Assembly: GCA_019084245.1 (NCBI GenBank)
Contig: JAHRFE010000015.1
Coordinates: 1 to 64,000, forward strand
Reading direction: 5' to 3'
Source: Hoeflea sp.
GTDB lineage: Bacteria > Pseudomonadota > Alphaproteobacteria > Rhizobiales > Rhizobiaceae
Length of the DNA stretch: 64,000 nucleotides
The position numbers and the translations under genes are program-made. Positions 1 to 8,891 of the stretch are shown here, piece by piece. The notes below the pieces were generated by a model. That model was not told where the DNA came from, did no database searches, and saw nothing but the letters and a program-made list of their open reading frames with translations. Position 1 is the stretch's first letter. Every line of letters starts with the position of its first letter.

Positions 1-861
1 GCTGACATTGACGGCAAGGGTAAGCGTGCGCAGCGCGGGATCATCGCTCCACAGCGCCAGCGTCCGGCAGGCCTCCTGGATCACCCAGCCGCCCAGAAGC
101 GGCATCAGCCCGGCGGCTTCGGCCGCGGGAATGAACTCGCCCGGCGAGACCGGGCCGCGCTTGGGATGCTGCCAGCGCAGCAGCGCTTCGGCGCCGAGAA
201 CGGTCCCCGTCAGGTCGATCTGCGGCTGGAAGTAGAGCTCCATTTCTCCCCTGCGCACGGCGTTGCGCAGTTCGAGCGCCATGCCTTTCGGCCGGGTGAT
301 TTCGCGCTGGATGGCGTAGATGCCGCCGCACATCATGGTTGTCGCCAGCACGCCGTTTACCCAGATGCCGATGGAGCGGATGTCATCGGGGATGGTCTGG
401 GCAAAGGGGAACGCATAAGTCGTGCACGACAAGGCGACGAAGGCGGCAAGGCTGACAGCCGTCACCGCAAGCTGAAAGATCGACCTGCGCCGGAGGTGGC
501 CGATATAGCCCAGCATCGCCAGCACAAGAAGGTACAGATGGGTGATCCGGGGAATGTCCGCACTCGGCGGGTCAAACATCAGGCCGTAGAAAATGGCGAA
601 AACCACCAGACTGAGCTCACAGACGACCAGGGCGGTATTCAGACGGCCGGACCGGATCAGCAGCCACGTCACCCCGGCAAGTGCCACCAGGATCAGATTC
701 GTGATGGCGATGGGCCATTGCTCGATCCAGATGAAGTAGAGGCTCCAGGGCAGGGTCAACGCCATGATCAGCAAGGCAGAAGTCTCATAGGCGAAGATCA
801 GCCGCTGCGACTGCTTGTCCGCGTGCGCCTCCAGTCCGATGTTCGCTGTGTAGAAAGCCAA
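1..861 (-). CDS. Membrane-anchored EAL-domain c-di-GMP phosphodiesterase (3' end outside window)
   Basis: The visible 287 codons read leftward off the window edge. The first ~190 residues hold five or six hydrophobic segments. An EAL domain follows directly, seen from MELYFQPQIDL, GAEALLRWQHP (the EAL signature itself), SPGEFIPAAE and LAVNVS at the edge. EAL domains hydrolyse cyclic di-GMP; the rest of the catalytic residues lie outside the window, so activity cannot be judged. No GGDEF domain lies between the membrane part and EAL. The start is uncertain: the frame is open to a stop near 926 and has no upstream ATG, so the TTG at 861 is a guess. Family call firm, start weak. Confidence 0.8.
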   Translation of the reverse strand, partial: MAFYTANIGLEAHADKQSQRLIFAYETSALLIMALTLPWSLYFIWIEQWPIAITNLILVALAGVTWLLIRSGRLNTALVVCELSLVVFAIFYGLMFDPPSADIPRITHLYLLVLAMLGYIGHLRRRSIFQLAVTAVSLAAFVALSCTTYAFPFAQTIPDDIRSIGIWVNGVLATTMMCGGIYAIQREITRPKGMALELRNAVRRGEMELYFQPQIDLTGTVLGAEALLRWQHPKRGPVSPGEFIPAAEAAGLMPLLGGWVIQEACRTLALWSDDPALRTLTLAVNVS

Positions 862-1067
862 TTGCGTCTCGCATGTCTCGACCGGCCTGAAGCTGATCCT
901 GCAACCGCCCGTGGCAATTCATGGCACCACAAGCTTAACAAGATCGATTGCCATGCCTGCAAGAATTGACTGGTATGGCTTTGGCGTCCGTGCTGGCGGA
1001 ATTCGCTGCCGGACCAGCGATCATGCGCGCTGCGAACCTTGATGCGGGAGGTGAGTCTTGCCACGGC

Positions 1068-1991
1068 TCACCCATCCTGCCGCACGCCCCATTTCTCCCG
1101 CGTCCGCGGGTTGAGCTCGATCAGGAATTTCTCGAACACCTTCAGCTTCCTGGGTTTCAGCCGGTGCCTCGGGTGGGCGAGGAACATTTCGCTGCTGCCC
1201 GGACGGAAGCCGTCAAGCACAGGAACAAGGCTTCCGGCGCGAACCTCGGTGTAGACGAGATAGCTTGCCAGCTGGATGACGCCGGAGCCGCGCCTGGCGG
1301 CAACAACCGCGGCGGCCGCGGTCTCGAAGGCCAGCCGGCCCTGAACTGCGATGGAGATATCCTCATCTTCCACCCGGAACCGCCATGGCACGGTGCGGCC
1401 GCTGATGGACGAGATGATCGGGATGCACTGGTGGCGCGCGAGTTCCTGGGGGGTGGCCGGTTCGCCATGGCTGCCGAGATAGGCTGGCGATGCCACCGTC
1501 ATCACCGGAATGCGGCCCAATGGCCGCGCGACGATGTCGATCGCGGGCACCGCGCCGATCAGCACCGCGGCGTCAATCTGGTCGCCCACAAAATCCGGAA
1601 CGCCGTCGCGCGACAGGATTTCCAGATCCACCTGCGGATAGGATTTGAGGAATTCCGGCAGCGCCGGCGCCAGCGCTAGGGCTGCGAGCCCTGCCGGGAT
1701 CTGCACCCTCAGCCGTCCGCGCGGCTGCCGCTCTGCGGACCCGACCTCATCCTCCAGATTGGCCACGGATTCAACAATCGCCCGGGCTCTTTCCAGATAA
1801 TACAGCCCGTCCTCGGTCAGCCGCAGGCTGCGCGTCGTCCGCTCAAGCAACTGCACGCCCAGATATTTCTCAAGCTCGGTGACAATCGCGCTGGCGCCGC
1901 CGCGCGACAGCCCCATGTCGAGGCTGGCCGCCGTCAGGCTGCCGCGTTCGGCGACGCGCTGAAACACCCTCATTGCCTTGAGCTGGTCCAT
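1068..1991 (-). CDS. LysR-family transcriptional regulator
   Basis: This is a full-length LysR regulator of 307 residues. An N-terminal winged helix-turn-helix spans residues ~1-60 (FQRVAERGSLTAASLDMGLS, then LLERTTRSLRLTEDG), and a substrate-binding-like effector domain spans ~90-295. It is divergent from the hemerythrin-like gene at 2112, with about 120 bp between them. That arrangement is the usual one for a LysR protein that controls its neighbour and itself. The effector is unknown. The start has no competing in-frame ATG. The family is certain; the target is inference from gene order. Confidence 0.92.
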   Translation of the reverse strand: MDQLKAMRVFQRVAERGSLTAASLDMGLSRGGASAIVTELEKYLGVQLLERTTRSLRLTEDGLYYLERARAIVESVANLEDEVGSAERQPRGRLRVQIPAGLAALALAPALPEFLKSYPQVDLEILSRDGVPDFVGDQIDAAVLIGAVPAIDIVARPLGRIPVMTVASPAYLGSHGEPATPQELARHQCIPIISSISGRTVPWRFRVEDEDISIAVQGRLAFETAAAAVVAARRGSGVIQLASYLVYTEVRAGSLVPVLDGFRPGSSEMFLAHPRHRLKPRKLKVFEKFLIELNPRTREKWGVRQDG

Positions 1992-2111
1992 GACATTGTC
2001 CTGAATTTTCGGACACTCAATCCGAGTTCGACCTGTTTTTCAAGTGAAACAAACTGGCTATTCCGCGCTCCATTCGACCGCCGGACAATCCCGCGGCACA
2101 AGGAGACAATC

Positions 2112-2807
2112 ATGAATGCCCAGACCGAATTTCGCGCTTCTCATGAAGAGAAGGAAGACCTCTACTATGCCGTACACAAGGGACTGCGGCTTGCCAGCGC
2201 CCGGATGCTGATTGCGCTGGGACAGCTTGATCCATTCGACCGGGGCGCTGTCTCGGCTGCGCTCGACCGGCTGTCCGATTTCATCGTCATGGGCGTGAGC
2301 CATCTCACCCATGAAAACAGGGAGATTCACGCCCTGCTTGACCAGCAGCTGCCGGGAGTCGCCGACCATGCCGCCGATGACCATGAGCACCATGTCGAAG
2401 CCTTCGATGAGCTGCGCCAGCTGGCAAGCGACCTGGCTTCTGCCGAGGGCAATGACCGGCCGGTGCGGTTGCGCAAGCTCTATCAGCGCTTCGCGCTGTT
2501 CATCGCCGACGACTTCAAGCACATGCACGAGGAAGAGACTGAAATCCAGCCGCGGATCGAGGCGCATTTTTCGGGAGCCGAGATTACCGCCATCCGCGAA
2601 CGGATCGTCGGAGGCATCGCGCCTGAAAAGATGGTGCTGTTCACCCGCGCCATGCTGGCGGCAGCGAGCCGTCCCGAGCGGATCGCCATGGTGACCGGCA
2701 TGCAGGCGGGGATACCGGCGGAAGTCTTCCCGGGCTTCATGGCCGCAGTGGTGGGCGAACCCTGGCAGGTCGGTGACTGGGACAAAATGGAGGCCGTGCT
2801 ATGCTGA
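2112..2807 (+). CDS. Hemerythrin HHE-domain protein
   Basis: A 231-residue soluble protein with a four-helix hemerythrin-type domain in residues ~20-155. Candidate di-iron ligands are spread as expected: H and E around SHLTHENREIH, H residues in the DHEHHVEAF stretch, and HMHEEETEIQP in the last helix. Such domains bind a non-haem di-iron centre and act in O2 or NO sensing, iron storage or stress repair. The C-terminal ~75 residues are not part of the core. It starts ~10 nt after an AGGAG-type ribosome site. It sits divergently from a LysR regulator and its stop overlaps a tiny cysteine-rich frame at 2801. Confidence 0.85.
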   Translation: MNAQTEFRASHEEKEDLYYAVHKGLRLASARMLIALGQLDPFDRGAVSAALDRLSDFIVMGVSHLTHENREIHALLDQQLPGVADHAADDHEHHVEAFDELRQLASDLASAEGNDRPVRLRKLYQRFALFIADDFKHMHEEETEIQPRIEAHFSGAEITAIRERIVGGIAPEKMVLFTRAMLAAASRPERIAMVTGMQAGIPAEVFPGFMAAVVGEPWQVGDWDKMEAVLC

Positions 2808-2947
2808 GGCGGAGCGCGGCCAAGCGCCCGCCCGTCTCACCCTGCAGCCGGATCCCCTCCGGCACATGCCTTGGCTGCCCGAACTGCCTGCGGTCCGGTT
2901 GGCTCAGTGACACGAGCTCCGGCAGGCAGGCGAACTGGGCAGATTGA
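2801..2947 (+). CDS. Candidate 48-residue cysteine-rich small protein
   Basis: An ATG overlaps the hemerythrin stop codon in the sequence ATGCTGA, the usual form of translational coupling. It opens 48 codons whose third positions are overwhelmingly G or C, as in neighbouring real genes. The peptide is basic at the start and carries a cluster of cysteines (PSGTCLGCPNCLRSGW), which resembles a small metal-binding knuckle. A hairpin follows at 2959-2987. I do not recognise a family. Coupling to a di-iron protein makes a metal-related role possible, but this is speculation, and the frame could be chance in GC-rich DNA. Confidence 0.4.
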   Translation: MLRRSAAKRPPVSPCSRIPSGTCLGCPNCLRSGWLSDTSSGRQANWAD

Positions 2948-3098
2948 TAATCCGCGTATCCGGGGCGGGCGCGGCCAGCGCCCCGGACATTGGCTGTCCG
3001 AAGTGTTTTCGGCGCAGTCCGGGTCCATGCACCCTTGCCATCACGTCCATTTGTGGCCATCAGACGGGCCTGATGTGGAATTGCACGATAGGACGCCG

Positions 3099-3773
3099 AT
3101 GATTCCCTGGGTCCGGCTTGACGCCGTTCAACTTGATGATGGCCCGGAACTCAGGCTGATGCAGCGGGGGTCCGAATTCTCGATCATGCTCGGCTCCAAC
3201 GAATTGATGAACAGCCGTCAGAGCGGTTCGGAAGAAGCGCTGGCGCGTCTCGCGGCGGAACGGCTTGAAGGTCGGCCAAAGGCTCGCATGCTGATCGGCG
3301 GGCTCGGCATGGGCTTCACCCTGCGCGCAGCCCTTGCAAGCCTGGGCAGGAGCGCCCGCGTCACGGTCGCCGAACTGGTGCCCGAGGTGATTGCCTGGGC
3401 GCGCGGGCCGATGGCGGAGGTCTTTGTCGGTTGCCTCGACGATCCGCGCGTCAGCCTGGTGGAAGACGATGTCGGAAAGCTTATCGGAGAAGGAGCAGGG
3501 CTTTGGGACGCCATCCTGCTCGATGTCGACAATGGCCCGGAAGGGCTCACGCGCACGGGCAATGACGCGCTCTATTCGGCGACCGGACTGGCTGCCGGCT
3601 TCCGGGCGCTCACGCCCGGCGGCGTCTTCTCGGTCTGGTCCTCGGTGCCGGACCCGGCCTTCACCCGCCGGCTCCGGCAGGCGGGGTTTGACGTGGACGA
3701 AGTCCCGGTCCGCGCCAGCACACGCAAAAGAGGCGCGCGCCACATGATCTGGGTGGCTGTGCGGCCCGGCTGA
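3099..3773 (+). CDS. Spermidine-synthase-like / SAM-dependent methyltransferase-fold protein
   Basis: A 224-residue cytosolic protein with a Rossmann methyltransferase fold. The glycine-rich SAM loop is MLIGGLGMGFTLRAAL (residues ~65-80), followed by an acidic strand end (VAELVPEVIAWA) and an LLDVDNGPEGL motif, which fits the spermidine-synthase superfamily better than a classical methyltransferase. The substrate is unknown. An upstream in-frame extension to 2871 is open but has shadow-like composition. The ATG at 3099, preceded by an AGGA site, matches where recognisable sequence begins. It is probably transcribed singly, or with the gene at 3840. Confidence 0.8.
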   Translation: MIPWVRLDAVQLDDGPELRLMQRGSEFSIMLGSNELMNSRQSGSEEALARLAAERLEGRPKARMLIGGLGMGFTLRAALASLGRSARVTVAELVPEVIAWARGPMAEVFVGCLDDPRVSLVEDDVGKLIGEGAGLWDAILLDVDNGPEGLTRTGNDALYSATGLAAGFRALTPGGVFSVWSSVPDPAFTRRLRQAGFDVDEVPVRASTRKRGARHMIWVAVRPG

Positions 3774-3839
3774 GGGTCTCGCCATTGCCGAGCGGCTCGG
3801 CTAATCTCCCTGTGCAACGCATTTTTCCGGAACGACGCC

Positions 3840-4505
3840 ATGCGCCCATTCGACGAGATCTTCGCCATCGCGGCCAGCCGCAAGGGCGGCGCCGAGGCCT
3901 TGAACGCCATGCTCACCCCGCCGAAATCGGCTGATGAACTCGCAGCCATCCCCGATGACCGCTGGCTTGCGGCGATGACCAGATGCATCTTCCAGGCAGG
4001 CTTCAACTGGAAGGTAGTCGAGAGCATGTGGCCTGGGTTCGAGGCGGCCTTCGACGGCTTCGACATCGGCCGCTGCGCCATGCTGACCGACGAGGATTTC
4101 GACAGGCTGGTGTCGGATACGAGGATCGTCCGCCATGGCGCCAAGATCCGGTCGGTCCAGGAAAACGCTGTCTTTCTCCAGACGCTCGCGGCCGAGGCGG
4201 GCAGCGCGGCCAGGGCGATCGCCGCCTGGCCGTCGTCTGACTACATCGGTCTGCTTGGTGTGTTGAAGAAGCGAGGCAGCCGGCTCGGCGGCACGACCGG
4301 GCAATATTGCCTGCGCAGCCTCGGCAAGGACAGTTTCATCCTGTCGCAAAGCGTGGTCGACCGGCTGATCGCAGAAGGCGTCGTTGACAAGACGCCGACA
4401 TCAAGAAAGGCCTTGGCGGATGTCCAGTCCGCGTTCAATGTCTGGTGCGAACAATCGGGCCGCTCGCTGACCGAGATCAGCCGTGTGCTCGCCATGAGCC
4501 TGTGA
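3840..4505 (+). CDS. DNA-3-methyladenine glycosylase I family protein
   Basis: 221 residues matching the divergent glycosylase I family common in rhizobia (MRPFDEIFAIAASRKGG, then FQAGFNWKVVESMWPGFEAAF, DIGRCAML). Glycosylase I removes N3-methyladenine from alkylated DNA to start base-excision repair. The helix-hairpin-helix-like core is in the middle and the C-terminal ~60 residues form an extra helical tail. It lacks the obvious Cys/His zinc set of E. coli Tag, so the substrate should not be assumed. It is followed after 30 bp by a LysE exporter on the same strand. Confidence 0.75.
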   Translation: MRPFDEIFAIAASRKGGAEALNAMLTPPKSADELAAIPDDRWLAAMTRCIFQAGFNWKVVESMWPGFEAAFDGFDIGRCAMLTDEDFDRLVSDTRIVRHGAKIRSVQENAVFLQTLAAEAGSAARAIAAWPSSDYIGLLGVLKKRGSRLGGTTGQYCLRSLGKDSFILSQSVVDRLIAEGVVDKTPTSRKALADVQSAFNVWCEQSGRSLTEISRVLAMSL

Positions 4506-4534
4506 CGGCTTGCCGGTACTGAAGGAGCATCTCC

Positions 4535-5167
4535 ATGCAATGGACCATCGCATTTGTCGGCGTCTTTGCCATCTTCATCCCGGCGCTGATGCTGCCGGGT
4601 CCTGACTTCATCGCCGTCGTGCGCTCGTCGATGGCGCGGGGAACGCGCGCTGGCCTTCTGACCACGCTCGGCGTCACTCTGGGGCTCGGGTTCTATGCGG
4701 GGCTGAGCCTGCTCGGGCTGTCGGCCATTCTGATCCAGTACCAGTGGCTCGCCTGGGCGGTGCGGATCTGCGGCGGGCTCTATCTCGCCTGGCTCGGGTT
4801 CAGACTGCTCATGACCAAGCCCACGGCTATTGAGATCGATGGCGGCGACCCTGGCCGGTCCGGCAACCCGTTCGCCTTCGGCTTTCTGGTGACGCTGACC
4901 AACCCCAAGGCGATCGTGCTGTTCACCAGCGTCTTCGCCACGGCGGTCACCGATGCGATGCCGCTGTGGGTGATGGGGATGATGATCGGCCTGGTGATGC
5001 TGAGTTCGGCAACATGGTACACGCTGGTAACCCTGTTCATGTCGTCGCGCCCGGTCATCGCCCGGTTCCAGAATGCCCGGCACTGGATCGAGCGCGCCGC
5101 CGGCGTCTGCTTCGTCGCCATCGGCGGCAAGATCCTCGCCGATAGCCGCAACCCGATCACGCCCTGA
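4535..5167 (+). CDS. LysE/RhtB-family amino-acid exporter
   Basis: A 210-residue inner-membrane protein with about six hydrophobic segments and the family signature LMLPGPDFIAVVRSSMARG near residues 20-40, where the PGP motif is diagnostic. The second half carries GFLVTLTNPKAIVLF, the typical conserved NPK(A)-type segment. LysE/RhtB proteins export amino acids or analogues using the proton gradient; the substrate cannot be deduced. The start has an AGGAG site six bases upstream. Confidence 0.93.
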   Translation: MQWTIAFVGVFAIFIPALMLPGPDFIAVVRSSMARGTRAGLLTTLGVTLGLGFYAGLSLLGLSAILIQYQWLAWAVRICGGLYLAWLGFRLLMTKPTAIEIDGGDPGRSGNPFAFGFLVTLTNPKAIVLFTSVFATAVTDAMPLWVMGMMIGLVMLSSATWYTLVTLFMSSRPVIARFQNARHWIERAAGVCFVAIGGKILADSRNPITP

Positions 5168-5247
5168 ACCGGGGCCGCCTGCCAGCGGCCTGATCAAACG
5201 CCCGGCGGAGCGGCAATGTGTCGTGTTCGGTTTAACTCAGGCCTGAC

Positions 5248-5267
5248 TTATGCAGAAAATTGCATAA
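5248..5267. promoter_or_regulatory. Perfect 7-bp inverted repeat, candidate operator
   Basis: TTATGCA and its exact complement TGCATAA are separated by six bases, giving a 20-bp palindrome in the 290-bp gap before the globin-coupled chemoreceptor. It is AT-rich against a GC-rich background and lies about 190 bp upstream of the chosen start. This is the form of a dimeric regulator site. The binding protein is unknown. Confidence 0.45.
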
Positions 5268-5459
5268 CTTTGATGTGTTCGCGCTAGAGTTTTGAAAAGG
5301 CTGTGGAATTCCACAAAACCCTTAAATCCTGCCTCAAAGTTTCATTCTATTTTAGGGAGTGCCGAGCGAAATGGTTACGGGGCGATTAACGCCCTGTTGC
5401 AGGCCAGGACAACCGCGGATGATGAGCGATCTTTCAAGGCGTCAGATCGGGAAACTATC

Positions 5460-6968
5460 ATGCAAGAAGACTCTGCGGCCAAGACCGAAATCGCCGACAA
5501 ACTCAAATTCGTGGCAATGGGCGAGCAGCAACTGGCGGCGCTGAAAGCGGTCCAGCCGCAAATCGAGCGCTCCGTGGGGCCCGCGCTGGACCGGTTCTAT
5601 GGCCAGGCCACGTCCAATCCCGAAACCGCCCGGCACTTCCGCGATGCGGCCCACGTTGAACACGCCAAGCAGAAGCAGGTCGACCACTGGAACCTGATCG
5701 CCACCGCCACCTTCGATCAGAATTACATCGACGGCGTGACCCGCATCGGCAAGGTCCATGCCAAGCTGGGGCTCGAGCCAAAATGGTACATCGGCGGCTA
5801 TTCGCTGATCCTCGAGGAACTGATCACCAACATCATCGAGACCGAAGTCACCGGCTTCGGCATGGGCAAGAAGGCCCGCAAGACCAGCCAGGGCGTGACA
5901 GCCGTGGTCAAAGCGGCGCTGATCGACATGGACTACGCCATCTCGGTCTATCTTGACGAATTGCACGAGCAGCGCGCCAGGGCGGAAGCCGAACAGGCGC
6001 GGTTGAAGGCCGAGCAGGACAAGGCGCTGCGGGCGCTTGACCGGGCTTTGACCGGACTGTCCGACGGCAATCTCGGGTCCACCATTTCCGAGCCGCTCGC
6101 GCCTGATTTCGATCAGCTCAAGCACAATTACAACACCGCCGTCACGAGGCTGAACGAGGCATTTGCCGAGATCGTCGCCTCAATCGGCCAGTCAGGCTCC
6201 GACACCCGGGAGCTCTCCACCGCCACCGACGACATGGCGCGGCGGACCGAGCAGCAGGCGGCGGCGCTTGAAGAGACATCGGCGGCGATCGAACAGATTT
6301 CCATCATTTCGAAGCAGTCGGCTGTGCGAACCCAGGAAGCCCGCCAGGTGGTCGATCAGACCTCCGCGCACGCGGCGCAATCGGGCGAGACCGTCACCGA
6401 GGCGATCGGGGCCATGGGCAAGATCGAGCAATCTTCCAAGAAGATCACGCAGATCATCTCGGTGATCGACGAGATTTCGTTCCAGACCAACCTTCTGGCG
6501 CTCAATGCCGGCGTCGAGGCCGCGCGCGCCGGCGAGGCGGGCAGGGGCTTTGCCGTGGTCGCCCAGGAAGTGCGGGAACTGGCGCAACGCTCGGCTTCCG
6601 CTGCCAAGGAGATCAAGGAACTGATCGAATCCTCGTTCAGCGATGTTCTCAATGGCGTGGCGCTCGTCAACAAGACCGGCGAGGCGCTGACCAGCATCGG
6701 CGGACAGGTGCGCGTCATCAGCGATCATTTTGCCGCGATCTCGCAATCGGCGACGGAGCAGGCGTCCGGCATCGCCGAGATCAACACCGCGGTCACTTCG
6801 ATGGACCACATCACCCAGCAGAACGCGGCGATGGTGGAGCAGACCAATGCCGCGACGCAGAACCTGCTCGGCATCAACCAGGCGCTGGCCCAGCTGGCTG
6901 GCCGCTTCACCATCGCCGGCAAGGCGAGCCATACGCCGCAGAAGTCCCGCCTCGGCAAGGCCGCCTGA
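5460..6968 (+). CDS. Globin-coupled methyl-accepting chemotaxis protein (HemAT-like)
   Basis: A soluble chemoreceptor of 502 residues with no membrane segment. Residues ~10-180 form a protoglobin sensor ([46 protein letters not shown], which includes the proximal-histidine region). Residues ~240-480 are an MCP signalling domain with the conserved hairpin tip ([20 protein letters not shown]). Family members bind haem and O2 and signal through CheA/CheW. The frame is open 56 codons further upstream from a TTG at 5292, but the ATG at 5460 begins immediately before the globin fold and is preferred. No che genes are in this window. Confidence 0.93.
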   Translation: MQEDSAAKTEIADKLKFVAMGEQQLAALKAVQPQIERSVGPALDRFYGQATSNPETARHFRDAAHVEHAKQKQVDHWNLIATATFDQNYIDGVTRIGKVHAKLGLEPKWYIGGYSLILEELITNIIETEVTGFGMGKKARKTSQGVTAVVKAALIDMDYAISVYLDELHEQRARAEAEQARLKAEQDKALRALDRALTGLSDGNLGSTISEPLAPDFDQLKHNYNTAVTRLNEAFAEIVASIGQSGSDTRELSTATDDMARRTEQQAAALEETSAAIEQISIISKQSAVRTQEARQVVDQTSAHAAQSGETVTEAIGAMGKIEQSSKKITQIISVIDEISFQTNLLALNAGVEAARAGEAGRGFAVVAQEVRELAQRSASAAKEIKELIESSFSDVLNGVALVNKTGEALTSIGGQVRVISDHFAAISQSATEQASGIAEINTAVTSMDHITQQNAAMVEQTNAATQNLLGINQALAQLAGRFTIAGKASHTPQKSRLGKAA

Positions 6969-7009
6969 CGCGCGTCAGAGTTCAGCAAGATACGGCCGGC
7001 GCTGCGGGT

Positions 7010-7603
7010 TCAGCTGGATTGCTGGCGCTCAAGGATCGCACGGTGCCGCGCGTCCACCTGGGCCCTGAGCGCCCTTAGCAGCGGATGACGGCCGGTGGCC
7101 TCCAGCCCATAGCCGAGATTGAACCGGTAATCGAAGTCGGCGTCGTTCTTGCCGGTCGAGTGGGTCAGCATGGTTTCGATCTTGTCGAGCCCCTTGGCGA
7201 GAATGGCCTCCGGCGTGGCGGCCTCGGCATACTCGTCCCACAGCGCCACGATCTCGGCCTTCAGGTCCTCGGGCAGGGGCGCACAGAGCGTGATGAGATC
7301 AGCGCGTTCGCGTGACGCACGCTCGTCGCCGGCGCGCTGGTCGATCGCCGGCACGTCTCCGGAGATCGCCTCTCCGAGATCATGCACGATGCAGATCTTG
7401 AGAAGCCTGAGGATATCCACGCCCTCGAGTTCCCCTGCCAGCACCATCACCAGAAGGCACAGCCGCCAGCTGTGCTCGGCGGTGCTTTCCTGCCGGCCTT
7501 CAGGCGTGCGCCCGCTGCGCAATGTGTCCTTCAGCCGGTTGGCTTCGTCGAGAAACGCAAGAACGGCTGATATCCGCTCAAACGAGGGCGTGGTGACGGT
7601 CAT
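7010..7603 (-). CDS. HD-domain hydrolase (YfbR-like 5'-nucleotidase family)
   Basis: A 197-residue cytosolic metal-dependent phosphohydrolase. The metal-binding histidines are visible in order: H in AEHSWRLCLL, the HD pair in ICIVHDLGEAISGD, and a downstream aspartate in AKGLDKIETM. Relatives such as YfbR dephosphorylate deoxynucleoside monophosphates. Its ATG overlaps the alkB stop codon by four bases, so the two are translationally coupled. The link between nucleotide hydrolysis and alkane oxidation is not obvious; co-transcription may be incidental. Confidence 0.88.
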   Translation of the reverse strand: MTVTTPSFERISAVLAFLDEANRLKDTLRSGRTPEGRQESTAEHSWRLCLLVMVLAGELEGVDILRLLKICIVHDLGEAISGDVPAIDQRAGDERASRERADLITLCAPLPEDLKAEIVALWDEYAEAATPEAILAKGLDKIETMLTHSTGKNDADFDYRFNLGYGLEATGRHPLLRALRAQVDARHRAILERQQSS

Positions 7604-8772
7604 CGGCCAGCAAGCCCCGCCTGATACAGATGCGCCCGTGACGGATCGAGATTGGTTTTTGCCGGATCGGCCCCGGCCCAGGCAAGCACCTTGGGATCCA
7701 TGACGGAAAACCACAGCGGCGGGATCGCGGCGAGCAGGAATGTGCCGGGATAGCCCGACGGCAGTGTCGGCAGATCGTCAAACGAGCGCAGCGCCTGATA
7801 GGGCCTGAGCGGATTGGCATGGTGATCGGAATGCCGCTGCAGGTGAAACAGGAACAGGTTGGTGACGATGTGGTTGGTGTTCCAGGAGTGGCGCGGCTCG
7901 CACGGCCCGTAGCGCCCGTCGGGCCTCACATCGCGCTTGAGCCCGTAATGCTCGACATAATTGGCAAATGTCAGGTGCAGCCAGCCGATCAGATTGTGCA
8001 GCAGAAGAAACGGGATCATGGTCCAGCCGAAAGCGACGATCAGCACAAGATCGACGGCCAGGGTGATGGCGTAGCCCTGCAGGATGTCGTTGCGCCAATG
8101 CCAGAACGACAGGCCCTTGCGCGCCAGCCGCTCGCGCTCCATGCGCCAGCCGCGCACCGCGGTGCCCGGGATCTCGCGCAAGGCAAAGCGCCAGAGGCTT
8201 TCGCCCAGACGCGCCGAGGCCGGGTCTTCCGGCGTGGCGACATGCACATGGTGGCCGCGATTGTGCTCGATGCAGAAATGGCCGTAACCTGACACCGCAT
8301 TGGCGAGCTTGGCGCCCCACTGGTCGAGCCGGTTGAGCTTGTGGCCGAGTTCATGGCCGACGGTGATCGCGGTGCCCGAACTGATGCCCGCGCCCAGCGC
8401 CAGCCCGAGCCAGGCCCAGAACGGCGTGCCTTCCTGGCCGGCTGCGATGGCGCAGGCGAGGAAGGAGAACCAGAACACCGGAACCGACAGGAACAGCAGG
8501 ATCCGGTAGTAATTGTCCGAGGCCATCGCCTCGACCACCTCTTCGGGCGGATTGTTCGGATCGACGCCGACCAGATGGTCGGTGGCGACGTAAATGCCGT
8601 AGTAGAACACGATCGGCGCCAGCACCCACCATGGATTGCCGCTGGCGAGATAGGCCACCGCCGCAAGCCCCGGCAGCGAAGGCGAGAGCACCGATAGGAT
8701 CCACAGCCCGCGCTTGCTGTCGCGGTACTCGATGCGATCGCCGTTTTTCGACGTGGCAATGAAGATCATCAT
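7600..8772 (-). CDS. alkB: Alkane 1-monooxygenase
   Basis: A 390-residue integral-membrane non-haem di-iron hydroxylase. The family histidine boxes are all present: HELGHK (~140), HNRGHH (~170) and LQRHSDHH (~310), plus the alkB-specific NYVEHYGL segment. Six hydrophobic helices surround them. AlkB oxidises terminal carbons of medium-chain alkanes, taking electrons from rubredoxin and rubredoxin reductase; neither is encoded nearby, so they must come from elsewhere. Two adjacent ATGs (8772, 8769) follow an AGGAG site and the second has better spacing. The HD hydrolase gene is coupled downstream. Confidence 0.93.
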   Translation of the reverse strand: MMIFIATSKNGDRIEYRDSKRGLWILSVLSPSLPGLAAVAYLASGNPWWVLAPIVFYYGIYVATDHLVGVDPNNPPEEVVEAMASDNYYRILLFLSVPVFWFSFLACAIAAGQEGTPFWAWLGLALGAGISSGTAITVGHELGHKLNRLDQWGAKLANAVSGYGHFCIEHNRGHHVHVATPEDPASARLGESLWRFALREIPGTAVRGWRMERERLARKGLSFWHWRNDILQGYAITLAVDLVLIVAFGWTMIPFLLLHNLIGWLHLTFANYVEHYGLKRDVRPDGRYGPCEPRHSWNTNHIVTNLFLFHLQRHSDHHANPLRPYQALRSFDDLPTLPSGYPGTFLLAAIPPLWFSVMDPKVLAWAGADPAKTNLDPSRAHLYQAGLAGR

Positions 8773-8891
8773 CCGGCTCCTGCCTGTGGCCCAACCTGGC
8801 GGGCCTTCTGGCGCAAGCCCCGTTCACGAAGGTTAAGCCTGCGGCCGGTCGCGGGCAAGGTCTCTGGCTTGCTTTGTAGACAAGTTGCAGG

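Noticed and set aside
2871-3098. An N-terminal extension of the spermidine-synthase-like protein
   Set aside because: The extension overlaps a hairpin region and has no domain-like sequence; the ATG at 3099 has a ribosome site.
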